This document shows, in pieces, positions 56,476 to 64,000 of a stretch of DNA of 64,000 nucleotides. Both the position numbers and the translations under genes were made by a program. Position 1 is the first letter of the stretch. Every line of letters starts with the position of its first letter. The stretch is from Arenibacter antarcticus. Its GTDB lineage: Bacteria > Bacteroidota > Bacteroidia > Flavobacteriales > Flavobacteriaceae. Location: contig NZ_CP166679.1 of NCBI RefSeq assembly GCF_041320605.1, positions 1,674,001 to 1,738,000 of the forward strand, read 5' to 3'. Under the pieces are notes generated by a model, which saw only the letters and a program-made list of their open reading frames with translations, made no database searches and had not been told where the DNA came from.

Positions 56476-57243
56476 TTATTTCTTGAATTTTTTTAGAGTG
56501 GTTTTGGTGTGTTCGGAAAGTGCTAATCTCCCGGTTATTTCTGCGCGGTTAATCAACAGGCTCTCCCAATTACTAGTGCCTTCCCATAGTACTTTTCGCC
56601 ATTCTTGAAGTGCTTCAGGGTTGTATTTGGCCAAATTTTCCGTAAATATTTGTAGCTCTTTGTCCATAGAAGCTATGGTATTAAATACTTTGGAGAAGAG
56701 TCCTTTTTCCTGTGCCCAGTAAGCATTCTTCCATTCGGTTGGTGCTAGAGAAAGTTCGGACAATGCAGCAACCCCTATTTTGCGTTGAACCGCAGGTGCA
56801 ATTACCAAGGGGGCAATTCCTATAGTAAGTTCCGATAATCGTATTGCGGCAGCTTCGGTTGCAAAAACATAATCGCAGGCCGAAATAATACCAAGGCCGC
56901 CACCTACAGTTTTTCCCTGTATCCTACCTACAATTACCTTTTTACAGCATCTCATGGCATTGATTAAGTGGGCAAAGCCACTAAAAAACACCTGTCCTTC
57001 CGCTATAGTACTTACCTGTGTTAATTGATCAAACGAAGCCCCTGCGCAAAAAGTACCATCGCCTTCCGATTTTAATATGATTACGGTGACCTCTGGATTT
57101 AGTGATAATTGATCAATAGCAGAAGTTACTCTTTCCAATAGCTCAAGTACAAATGAATTACTGGCAGGATGCCCAAATTCTACGGTAGCAATTCCGTTGA
57201 CTATGTTGGTGTATAAACTCCCGTTTGTTCTAGTTGTTCCCAT
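56476..57243 (-). CDS. Enoyl-CoA hydratase/isomerase family protein
   Basis: The 255-residue crotonase-fold protein has an oxyanion-hole loop in FCAGASFDQL (about 66) and GRIQGKTVGGGLGIISACDYVFA (about 108-130). The usual Glu pair of hydratases is not clear: TIGIAPLVIAPAVQRKIG replaces the expected EVxLG pattern, so the reaction may differ from simple hydration. Probably part of fatty-acid or aromatic-CoA catabolism (PaaG-like). Stands alone. Confidence 0.82.
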   Translation of the reverse strand: MGTTRTNGSLYTNIVNGIATVEFGHPASNSFVLELLERVTSAIDQLSLNPEVTVIILKSEGDGTFCAGASFDQLTQVSTIAEGQVFFSGFAHLINAMRCCKKVIVGRIQGKTVGGGLGIISACDYVFATEAAAIRLSELTIGIAPLVIAPAVQRKIGVAALSELSLAPTEWKNAYWAQEKGLFSKVFNTIASMDKELQIFTENLAKYNPEALQEWRKVLWEGTSNWESLLINRAEITGRLALSEHTKTTLKKFKK

Positions 57244-57350
57244 AATATATTGAATAGAGTGAAATCCCTAAGTGTTGGTTCAACATGGTGTTAGGATAAA
57301 AATAACATCACTGCCAATTGCTGGGGTTTCCATTTATTTATCATCCAAAA

Positions 57351-58685
57351 TTAAACGTTTTGTAGTAGGGGACGAAACTTTCTTCGAAATTTCCAGACCA
57401 AGGCCCCACCGCGAATAAACATCCATAAGGTAAAGGCAATCCAAATACCGTATAAACCCCAGCCTAAATACATGCTAAGGAACAATATGGGAATAAACCC
57501 TAGGAAGGTTGCAATCAGTAAAATGTTTCTGAGGTATTTCATTTCGCCCAAACCTTTGAATAATCCGTCAAAAACAAAAGCGACCATATTCATGGGTAAA
57601 GAGAGGATCAGAATAAAGAATATGGAGTAGAAAGTTTCTAATACTGTAAAATCATTCGAAAAAATTCGGCCTATGGGATAGTAAAAAATAAAGCCCAGGG
57701 CCATGAGGGCCAAACTGACTATAAAGCCGTATTTCATTATTTTTTGAGCTAAAATCCATAATCCGTCATAATTGTTGGCCCCTAGAAGTTTTCCACCCAA
57801 TATATTCCCTGCAGCCCCATATCCATCAATAAAAAAGGCTGAAAATAACCATAGGTTTATCGCTATGGTGTGGGCGCCAATATATTTATCACCCAAGTCT
57901 GTGGCCTCCCTAACGGCAAGTATCATCGCTATGTTAAGGGCCAATGCTCGCACAAATAAATTTAGGCTCATAACCACCAATCGCCCTAATTCTGGGTGCA
58001 ACGGGAATTTAAGGGTCAAACTGATATCCGTTTTAGTCACCAATAGAATAAAGGCCATTATAGCCATGACCCCTTGAGCAATAAGGCTGGCCCAGGCAGC
58101 ACCTTCCAAATATAGTGGGGAAATATAACCTTCAATGCCATAGACCAATATCACATCGAGGACAATATTTAAAACCGCACCTGTAATGGCAATTAACATG
58201 GGGTAATAGGTGTTTTGCAAACCGCGAAATATTCCCATTACAGCAAACACAAACAGGGTCAATGGAAAGCCCCAAACCCGGATGGAATAGTACGAAATAC
58301 ATAATTCCAAAATTTTTCCCTTCGCGTTTAACAACACGAATATTTCCTCTACAATAAATATAGTAGACAAGAGGATAATAAGGCTCATTACAATATTTAA
58401 AAAAATAGCTTGTGCGGGAAGGGATTGCACTTTATCCAATTTTCCTGCGCCTAAATATTGTGAAATAATGGCCGAAATGGCACTTCTAGTCTGTCCAAGG
58501 ATCCAAATGAGCATAGATAAAAACGAGCCCACTATACCTGCAGCTGCAAGCGACTCCAACCCGTGTTCCGGGATATTGCCTACAATAGCGGTATCCGTAA
58601 TAGACAATAAGGGTTCCGCAATCCCAGCGATGGTAGCGGGAATGGCAAGTTTATTGATCGATTTGAAATTTATGACGGTATTCAA
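57351..58685 (-). CDS. MATE family efflux transporter
   Basis: The 444-residue protein has about 12 transmembrane helices in two homologous halves. Recognisable: INKLAIPATIAGIAEPLLSITDTAIVGN at the start and GYGAAGNILGGKLLGANNYD in the second half. It exports drugs or metabolites in exchange for Na+ or H+. The GNAT gene ends 13 bp upstream of it on the same strand, so the two may be co-transcribed. Confidence 0.9.
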   Translation of the reverse strand: MNTVINFKSINKLAIPATIAGIAEPLLSITDTAIVGNIPEHGLESLAAAGIVGSFLSMLIWILGQTRSAISAIISQYLGAGKLDKVQSLPAQAIFLNIVMSLIILLSTIFIVEEIFVLLNAKGKILELCISYYSIRVWGFPLTLFVFAVMGIFRGLQNTYYPMLIAITGAVLNIVLDVILVYGIEGYISPLYLEGAAWASLIAQGVMAIMAFILLVTKTDISLTLKFPLHPELGRLVVMSLNLFVRALALNIAMILAVREATDLGDKYIGAHTIAINLWLFSAFFIDGYGAAGNILGGKLLGANNYDGLWILAQKIMKYGFIVSLALMALGFIFYYPIGRIFSNDFTVLETFYSIFFILILSLPMNMVAFVFDGLFKGLGEMKYLRNILLIATFLGFIPILFLSMYLGWGLYGIWIAFTLWMFIRGGALVWKFRRKFRPLLQNV

Positions 58686-58698
58686 TGGAAAATGACTT

Positions 58699-59199
58699 TT
58701 ATAATTTTAATTCGTAACAAATAAAAGGGTGTTCACTTTGTTTTGGAAAAAAAATACTACCCACTTTTTGGTAGCCCCGGGATTTATAGAAGGTGTTATT
58801 TCGTGTGTTTTGACTAAAAGTATCCAATCGCACCGATACTGAACCCTGATTTGCGGCATATTCCTCGGCGAAATCCATCAGAATTTTTCCATAACCTTTC
58901 TTTTGGTGTTTTGGATGTACGGCCAAGCGATGGATATACCTATTATTGTGGTTTGGGGTTAACCATGGAATTGAAAAATACTCCATATCCATATAGGATG
59001 AAATAACAATGATGCCTACGATATCTTGGTCCCCTTGCAACAAATAGAGTTCTCCCCTTTCAATATCCCTCTCAAATGCTTGAAGGGAGGGATAGCTTTC
59101 GTTCCATTGGTATATACCCTGTTCCACCATATTTTGTGCACAGGCTGCGGTGAGTTTAAGAATTTCGGGAATTTCCGATTTCTTTGCCAATTGAATCAT
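58699..59199 (-). CDS. GNAT-family N-acetyltransferase
   Basis: The 166-residue protein has an acetyl-CoA binding motif A in IHRLAVHPKHQKKGYGKILMDF (about 92-113), and NTFYKSRGYQKVGSIFF near the C terminus is typical. Acetyl acceptor unknown. It lies 13 bp upstream of the MATE exporter. Confidence 0.86.
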   Translation of the reverse strand: MIQLAKKSEIPEILKLTAACAQNMVEQGIYQWNESYPSLQAFERDIERGELYLLQGDQDIVGIIVISSYMDMEYFSIPWLTPNHNNRYIHRLAVHPKHQKKGYGKILMDFAEEYAANQGSVSVRLDTFSQNTRNNTFYKSRGYQKVGSIFFPKQSEHPFICYELKL

Positions 59200-59331
59200 G
59201 ATTATGAGGGGTTTATTGAAATTGTAAATTTATAGTATTCATGTTTAATTGTCGGCCTTTGTGATACAAGAATATTTTCGGAAATATCTCGGTTTCCATA
59301 GGAGGGATATCTTGAAATGGTATAATAATCA

Positions 59332-59736
59332 ATGAAGAGTATTCTAGTTCGCATAGGTGCTTCCGAAAATGAGGATATAACATTGCAATATGCAGTTGAT
59401 ATCACGACTGAAATAAATTGGTAAATTTGTGTGATTGAGGTGTGCTAATAGCCCCGGTACACAATTCTTTAGGCAAAGGAAAGCAGCGGCTAAATGAGCT
59501 GGTCAAAGAATATTTAAAGTCGACCATAGCAAGGGGTAAATGTCAAATGTGGACAAAAAAAATGGCCGTCTACAATGGTAATATTGCTGTGTTTTGGGGC
59601 CAATCATCCCGACCAGCTATTCGTTATTAGTAAAATAAGAGAGGTTTTTAAGAAATTATGGGAAAATAACACCATTTGGAAGTCGGAATTCTACTCACTT
59701 GTACCAGTTTTGGTGTTAAGTGTTAAAAAGGATTAA
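59332..59736 (+). pseudogene. Universal stress protein (UspA-type) pseudogene, internally deleted
   Basis: ATG 59332 begins a 30-residue UspA-like N terminus (MKSILVRIGASENEDITLQY, then AVDIT) ending at TAA 59422. A second frame (59442 on, LIAPVHNSLGKGKQRLNELV) runs to about 59590; a one-base shift then gives NHPDQLFVISKIREVFKKLW from 59602 through FYSLVPVLVLSVKKD to TAA 59736. That ending matches, by memory, flavobacterial UspA C termini. About 150 middle residues are missing and the frame is broken at least twice. Confidence 0.55.
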
Positions 59737-59807
59737 ATATATTTGAAATAGCTGAAATTGTATTTTGATAATGCGATAAAAAGTATTTCCTTTGCAACGT
59801 TCTAAAA

Positions 59808-59884
<77 letters not shown>

Positions 59885-59999
59885 GAAAATATAAGGGTTT
59901 CAAGAGTTTTAACTTTTGGAACCTTTTTTATTTGCACTCAATTTTTTTGCTTTAGAAAACCTTTTAGGATCAAGCAATATTTTTGGGGAGTGCCATAAA

Positions 60000-60992
60000 T
60001 TAGGCATATAATTTAGTTAGTCTAAACAAGAAAAACCTAACATCTCTTACCCCTCTGAACATTGCCCTGAACTCTTTAATTTTTGCATTAAAAGATTCCG
60101 CAGAAGCATTGGTACTCCTATTATTAAAATAGTTCAAAATCGGTTTGTAATGCATTTGTATAGACCTTGCTATGGTATTGAACGACTTAAAGTTTGAGTT
60201 TTCTACTTCGTTATACCAATGTGCCAATTTTAGTCTTGCTACATCCTTGTTCGTATTGTTTTCATAGATAAAGCATAATGCTTGGGCCAACTTATAAGCT
60301 TTTTCAATACTTGGGTATAGTTGAAATAATACTTCCGCTCTTTCTATTTGTCCCACAGTCCATTTGGTCTTTGATTTAAATAACAGATATCGACTTCTGG
60401 CCAGCAACTGTCTATGGGTATCTCCGTTAGTGAGAAGTTCTGGTCTATATGTTTTTTCTGTTTTCCGAGCTTCCTCAATGGCTTTGTTTTCCACTTCTAT
60501 AACTTCCCATCTTAATCGGATACGTTCTTCCTGGACGGCTTCTGAGGCTAGTTTTTGGACATGAAATCTATCGGTCACGATTTCTGTTTTAGGAAAACAT
60601 TTTTTAGCGATCAAATTCATATTTCCGGCCATATCGACAGTAACTTCTTTGACCATATTTCGTCTTTCCACAGGGATTTTATCAAGTACATTGATGACGT
60701 CATCCGCTTTAGTTCCCTTGATAATGGCCACTATACAACCTTTCTTTCCGTTAGCTCCTTTATTGGTTAAAATCGTATAGAGTTCACCGTTGGACAAAGA
60801 GGTTTCATCCAAACTTAAATAGTAACCTAAATTTTTTCCAAAGAGCAACCAATCTTGTGAATGTTTCTTTTGTGGCCAATCCTTGAAGTCGCTAAGATGG
60901 TTTTTGTAGTGATACTGTAGGGTTTTGCCATTAATTTTATAATAGTCGCCAAACCGTTTAGCGCTTACGGCATGGGTGTCAAGCGATACCTT
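60000..60992 (-). CDS. ISAon1-family transposase, catalytic ORF
   Basis: The DDE part lies in the open frame from about 60992. It begins HAVSAKRFGDYYKINGKTLQ, then LSDFKDWPQKKH, and continues YLSLDETSLSNGELY (first Asp), KEVTVDMAGNMNLIAK (second Asp), VTDRFHVQKL and TNASAESFNAKIKEF (Glu). The first normal start codon (TTG) is only at 60848, inside the conserved part. The frame is +1 relative to ORF1, so the full protein likely depends on a frameshift at TTTTTTAAAAGG (about 61000-60989). Confidence 0.85.
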   Translation of the reverse strand, partial: KVSLDTHAVSAKRFGDYYKINGKTLQYHYKNHLSDFKDWPQKKHSQDWLLFGKNLGYYLSLDETSLSNGELYTILTNKGANGKKGCIVAIIKGTKADDVINVLDKIPVERRNMVKEVTVDMAGNMNLIAKKCFPKTEIVTDRFHVQKLASEAVQEERIRLRWEVIEVENKAIEEARKTEKTYRPELLTNGDTHRQLLARSRYLLFKSKTKWTVGQIERAEVLFQLYPSIEKAYKLAQALCFIYENNTNKDVARLKLAHWYNEVENSNFKSFNTIARSIQMHYKPILNYFNNRSTNASAESFNAKIKEFRAMFRGVRDVRFFLFRLTKLYA

Positions 60993-61320
60993 TTAAAAAA
61001 GAGGCAAACTCGCTGGTTATCCGAGTGCCTTTAGCTATTAAATTCCAATCTCTTTTTATGATCTTTCCCGTATCCATAAGAGTCCAGCGCCTACGCTTTA
61101 TATGGAGCAGTACCGATTTACCTCTTAAGGGGAAGTCCTCAACTGTTACCTCTGGCAGGAAGCCTTTGGACTGGGCTATTTCTGATTGGTGCTCTTTGGG
61201 GAGCACGTTCTTTTCTTCTAAGTAAAAATGAATCTTACCTTCTGATGATTTATGGCCTACAATTTCAAAGTAATCCAATACGCCTTCTGGCAACAAATAC
61301 CGCACTAATTCTATATCCAA
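60979..61320 (-). CDS. ISAon1-family transposase, N-terminal ORF
   Basis: The 113-residue protein is of the kind labelled ISAon1 N-terminal region: PEGVLDYFEIVGHKSSEGK, FPLRGKSVLLHIKRRRWTL and WNLIAKGTRITSEFASFLKG. It supplies the DNA-binding part. It ends in TGA at 60979, with the slippery-looking TTTTTTAAAAGG a few codons before the stop, where ribosomes could enter the catalytic ORF. Confidence 0.82.
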   Translation of the reverse strand: MDIELVRYLLPEGVLDYFEIVGHKSSEGKIHFYLEEKNVLPKEHQSEIAQSKGFLPEVTVEDFPLRGKSVLLHIKRRRWTLMDTGKIIKRDWNLIAKGTRITSEFASFLKGIA

Positions 61321-61396
61321 GATCTAATCTCTTTGTTGTCAAAGATAAAGATTCTCCCCAAGTTTTACGTTTGACCCACCTTTTATCAAAGTTTAG

Positions 61397-61600
61397 TTAT
61401 TTTATACTTAAAGCTCCTGAAGGACATTTAGACACTTGGGCAATTAATTCTTCCGAAGTTGCATTTTCAGGTTTTATCCAAGGCCGGTCTTTCGGATTGT
61501 AAACCTTGGGCAATGTTTTAACACATATTCCCGAGTGAATACATTTTTCAGCCTTCCATAAAATGGTGATTTCTCCGTTTGAATATTCCTTAGTATCCAT
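61397..61600 (-). CDS. yjdI: YjdI-like (4Fe-4S) mono-cluster protein
   Basis: The 67-residue ferredoxin-like protein has ITILWKAEKCIHSGICVKTL (Cys 20 and 26 region), DRPWIKPENATSEELIAQV and KCPSGALSI (Cys about 59), the pattern of Fer4_19/YjdI proteins. It probably binds one iron-sulfur cluster; the electron partner is unknown. It is the last gene of a minus-strand cluster, 3 bp after the TMEM175-type gene. Confidence 0.85.
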   Translation of the reverse strand: MDTKEYSNGEITILWKAEKCIHSGICVKTLPKVYNPKDRPWIKPENATSEELIAQVSKCPSGALSIK

Positions 61601-61603
61601 AGT

Positions 61604-62179
61604 CTACTCTTTTAGTGTTTTTTCTATTCTTGGGTCGGGTACAATCCACATAAGGGCGACGCCTAAATATATTACTAGACTTAATATAGGAAGAAAAAAT
61701 GAGACCACAATACCTGCTAAATACAAGAAAAGCGAAATATTCATTCTTTTATCCTTGCTATAAACCTTTCCAACGTTGGAGTTTTCGCCCTCATTCTGTA
61801 TAACACAATAGACCATAATTTTAAACGCTATGGCAGCCATAAACAACACCGCGCCATAGATGGCAGTCGGGTTATCTTCAAAATGGTTTTTTCCCATCCA
61901 ATCTGTTGCAAACGGAAAAAGTGAAAGCCAAAACAGCAAATTTAGGTTAGCCCATAAGATTTTTCCATTTACCTTATTGACCGCTTGCAATAGATGGTGA
62001 TGGTTGTTCCAATAAATTCCAACATATATAAAGCTTAAAACATAAGTAAGGAAAACCGGGAGTATTGGTTTTAAGGCTTCAAATGTATAGCCTTCTGGTG
62101 CACTCATCCCCAACACCATAATGGTTATGATGATGGCTAGTACACCATCACTAAAGGCTTCCAGTCTTCCTGTTGTCAT
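61604..62179 (-). CDS. TMEM175-type potassium channel (DUF1211)
   Basis: The 191-residue protein has the hallmark RxxxFSD motif in GRLEAFSDGVLAIIITIMVL (about 4-23), lining the pore of bacterial TMEM175 channels. Five or six transmembrane helices follow. Its ATG overlaps the pirin stop by 4 bp (ATGA-type joint), so they are translationally coupled. It would be a K+ channel of the inner membrane. Confidence 0.88.
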   Translation of the reverse strand: MTTGRLEAFSDGVLAIIITIMVLGMSAPEGYTFEALKPILPVFLTYVLSFIYVGIYWNNHHHLLQAVNKVNGKILWANLNLLFWLSLFPFATDWMGKNHFEDNPTAIYGAVLFMAAIAFKIMVYCVIQNEGENSNVGKVYSKDKRMNISLFLYLAGIVVSFFLPILSLVIYLGVALMWIVPDPRIEKTLKE

Positions 62180-63069
62180 AACCTGCGTGGTTTAGGAAGC
62201 GGTACATAGTCGTTTTCATCGCCAATTACTTTTGGAAAAGCTTTCAGGTTTTGATTTTCCCAATCCTTTTTGGCTTGTTCAATGATTTCCTTATCGGAAT
62301 TCACGAAATTCCAATGGATGTAGCGTTCTTCCTCAAAAGGAATTCCTCCAAAAATATAGACTGTTGTTTCTGGTTCCATTTCAAAGGAGCACAAGGTACT
62401 ATCTTTGGCGACTAATATTTGTTTAGGACCGTAATTGTAGCCGTCGGCATTAATGCTGCCATTTAAGATATACAAGGCGCTTTCACCATACAGGTCTTCG
62501 CCAATTGTGATCTGTTGTTTATCGGTACTTTTTATTTCTATAAAATACAGTTCACTATGCACAGGAACAGGGGATGTTCTGTCAAAAGCTTTACCAGCTA
62601 TCAATTTAAATTGCGCCCCTTGTTCGCTCCAATGAGGAATGTCTTCTTCTGCAATATGCTCAAAGGTGGGCTCCATTTGTTCTAAATGCTTGGGTAATGC
62701 CACCCATATCTGCAAGCCGTGTAAAGTTTTTTCAGTATTTCGTAAATATTCAGGCGTTCTTTCGGAATGGACCACCCCTTTACCTGCAGTCATCCAATTC
62801 ACCGCCCCTGGTTTAATCTCAACATCTGAGCCTAGGCTGTCTTTATGCTGGATGGATCCTTCAAAGAGATAGGTTAGTGTAGATAATCCAATATGCGGAT
62901 GTGGCGCAACATCTAAGTTTTCTTTTTTGCTCATTTTAGCTGGCCCCATATGGTCTATAAAGCTAAAGGGACCCACAGCCCGTTTTTGCCTAAACGGTAA
63001 CAAACGTCCAACCATAAAATTGCCGATATCGGCAGCGCGTTCTTCTATAATTAATTGGGTGTTTGACAT
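62176..63069 (-). CDS. Pirin family protein
   Basis: The 297-residue bicupin protein has iron ligands of the N-terminal cupin in VAPHPHIGLSTLTYLFEGSI (about 55-74) with GKGVVHSERTP (about 96). The second cupin has ESALYILNGSI. Pirins act as quercetinases or redox-linked regulators; here activity is unproven. It is upstream of and coupled to the TMEM175 gene. Confidence 0.92.
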   Translation of the reverse strand: MSNTQLIIEERAADIGNFMVGRLLPFRQKRAVGPFSFIDHMGPAKMSKKENLDVAPHPHIGLSTLTYLFEGSIQHKDSLGSDVEIKPGAVNWMTAGKGVVHSERTPEYLRNTEKTLHGLQIWVALPKHLEQMEPTFEHIAEEDIPHWSEQGAQFKLIAGKAFDRTSPVPVHSELYFIEIKSTDKQQITIGEDLYGESALYILNGSINADGYNYGPKQILVAKDSTLCSFEMEPETTVYIFGGIPFEEERYIHWNFVNSDKEIIEQAKKDWENQNLKAFPKVIGDENDYVPLPKPRRL

Positions 63070-63089
63070 ATTTTTATTTTTTATTCACA

Positions 63090-63371
63090 CTATTTCAAAA
63101 CATCACGCATATCTTCAAGCTTTTTGAACATTGCATTAGCAAATGGACATAAAGGTAAAATCTTGATGTTTCTTTCTCGTGCCATTTCTACAATCTTATA
63201 AAGTAACTGCTTCCCGATGTCTTTTCCTTTAAATTCGGGTTCAACTTCTGTATGGTCTATAATGATGAGTTCTTCGCTTGCAATGGAATAGGTCATAATC
63301 CCAGCTCTTTTGTTATCCTCTCTGGCCATTGCAAAGCCTTTGTTGTCTCTTTCTTTTATTGTTATATCCAT
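63090..63371 (-). CDS. yjdJ: YjdJ-like small GNAT acetyltransferase
   Basis: The 93-residue NATD1/YjdJ-type protein has GIMTYSIASEELIIIDHTEV, then EFKGKDIGKQLLYKIVEMAR (acetyl-CoA loop) and PLCPFANAMFKK. YjdI and YjdJ genes are neighbours in E. coli; here they are in the same minus-strand cluster but separated by pirin and TMEM175 genes. Confidence 0.87.
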   Translation of the reverse strand: MDITIKERDNKGFAMAREDNKRAGIMTYSIASEELIIIDHTEVEPEFKGKDIGKQLLYKIVEMARERNIKILPLCPFANAMFKKLEDMRDVLK

Positions 63372-63792
63372 AATATAGGGATTAGAAATTTATTACTGAT
63401 GTAAATACAAATTGGTACAATGTGTCGCCTTGTTTACTTTGTTGTAAGAGTGCCCCAGGAAAAATGATATTAGATTTAATTCAAAATTAATAAATTTATT
63501 GACTTGATATCTGGCAATAGCACCTAGTTGATTTCTAATAAACCGTTCATGGAAGGGGATCCAACATCAAGGCTAGATTACCTATTTTATCATTAGTGGA
63601 AAATGGCCAAAATGCCAACTAATCCAATTCAAGACCTACCTTGGCATTCTTACTTTTAATATAGGGATGGATATCCATTAAGTTTGTCGGACCAGAACAT
63701 GCCACACGGTCAATTTCCATGTTAGTTTTTGTAGTTATTATTCCTTTTAGATCAGCTCGATAAAAGGTCAAGTATTTAGGCTGCTAGTGTTT
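63372..63792. other. Gene-free stretch with one unassigned short frame
   Basis: No recognised gene. On the minus strand an open frame ending at 63619 (33 codons from ATG 63720, upstream-open to about 63779) includes MEIDRVACSGPTNLMDIHPY and ends VGLELD. It matches no family I know and may be a remnant. Confidence 0.35.
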
Positions 63793-63836
63793 GAAAAAAA
63801 ATTGGGATTGGATTAATAATAAATCCAATCCCAATT
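63793..63836 (-). terminator. Terminator of YceI-family gene
   Basis: ATTGGGATTGGATT pairs perfectly with AATCCAATCCCAAT around a short A/T loop, and on the minus strand a run of about eight T follows. It ends the YceI gene. Confidence 0.9.
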
Positions 63837-63857
63837 AAACGTATTCATTCTTCTTAA

Positions 63858-64000
63858 TTATGCCTTAATAAATTGTAAGTCGATAATTAGTTTTACAGTA
63901 TCGCTAACCACAATACTACCTGCTTCAGTTACTGCGCTCCAAGTAAGATTGAAATTCTTCCTGTTAATGCTCCCAGTAGCTTCAAATCCTGCTTTTGTTT
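63858..64000 (-). CDS. YceI family protein, 3' end only
   Basis: Only the last 46 codons lie in the window. TKAGFEATGSINRKNFNLTW, then SAVTEAGSIVVSDTVKLIID, matches the conserved C-terminal lipocalin-like end of YceI proteins (GxxxINRxdFGl, then VGDEVxIxID). These bind isoprenoid-like lipids. The start lies beyond base 64000. Confidence 0.88.
   Translation of the reverse strand, partial: TKAGFEATGSINRKNFNLTWSAVTEAGSIVVSDTVKLIIDLQFIKA

Larger units (their letters stand above)
59981..61363 (-). mobile_element. ISAon1-type insertion sequence
   Basis: It contains both transposase ORFs on the minus strand. Probable terminal inverted repeats share TTGGGGAG (59983-59990) and its complement CTCCCCAA (61354-61361), with partly matching bases inward. 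A direct target repeat is not evident. It inserted just downstream of tRNA-Ala, between it and the YjdI gene. Exact ends uncertain by a few bases. Confidence 0.75.

Noticed and set aside
59202-59405. 67-residue minus-strand frame before the UspA remnant
   Set aside because: It is antisense to the UspA N terminus and has no family features.

Overview
The window is a 64 kb stretch of chromosome from a member of the Bacteroidota, most likely a marine Flavobacteriaceae. The evidence is the A+T-rich DNA, the lipoprotein TamA variant (TamL) with TamB, the yceD-rpmF-fabH-accB-accC gene order, the ISAon1-type insertion sequence, and promoters that match the Bacteroidota form TTG-N19-TAnnTTTG (two clear cases, upstream of yceD and asd). 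I cannot name the genus from sequence alone.

Layout. 1-3244: pta (5' end outside the window) and ackA, the acetate/acetyl-phosphate pathway. 3245-8749: an accessory island, visibly more A+T rich than its neighbours, inserted between ackA and tamL. It holds an abortive-infection-type gene, a PIN toxin with its HTH antitoxin, and three small genes (DUF6544-like, SRPBCC, DUF2200). It is built as two tandem modules, each with the same ~220-250 bp left repeat and the same 159 bp right repeat but unrelated cargo. 8750-16031: tamL-tamB, outer-membrane assembly. 16477-21495: an LLM flavin oxidoreductase, then a copper region (HMA-AraC regulator and CopA ATPase) flanked by two pieces of DUF3347-type genes. 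21831-24525: two secreted phosphoesterases. 24631-29484: an unassigned 602-residue protein, a TauE/SafE exporter and a sodium:solute symporter.

29687-38690: housekeeping genes (ribE, pdxA, yceD, rpmF, fabH, accB, accC), a DAO-type oxidoreductase, a GreA/GreB-like protein, arfB and an ABC ATPase. 38793-46170: prolyl oligopeptidase, asd, mscL, alr, tdk, a conserved hypothetical and rsmI. 46251-53575: AhpD-like and OsmC proteins, a PNGase F-like secreted enzyme next to recJ, lpxH, queD and a PHP-domain lipoprotein. 53982-59199: nhaA, small membrane proteins, enoyl-CoA hydratase, MATE exporter and an acetyltransferase. 59332-64000: a UspA pseudogene, tRNA-Ala(GGC), an ISAon1-type element just downstream of the tRNA, then a minus-strand stress-type cluster (YjdI-like ferredoxin, TMEM175 channel, pirin, YjdJ-like acetyltransferase) and the 3' end of a YceI-family gene.

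Most genes form short operons separated by clear hairpin-plus-U-run terminators. The strongest candidate for something undescribed is the modular island at 3328-8709. Lesser candidates are the decayed DUF3347 copies around copA, two unlisted single-helix small proteins (16184-16291, 55684-55797), a possible small RNA near 26700, and the internally deleted UspA gene.
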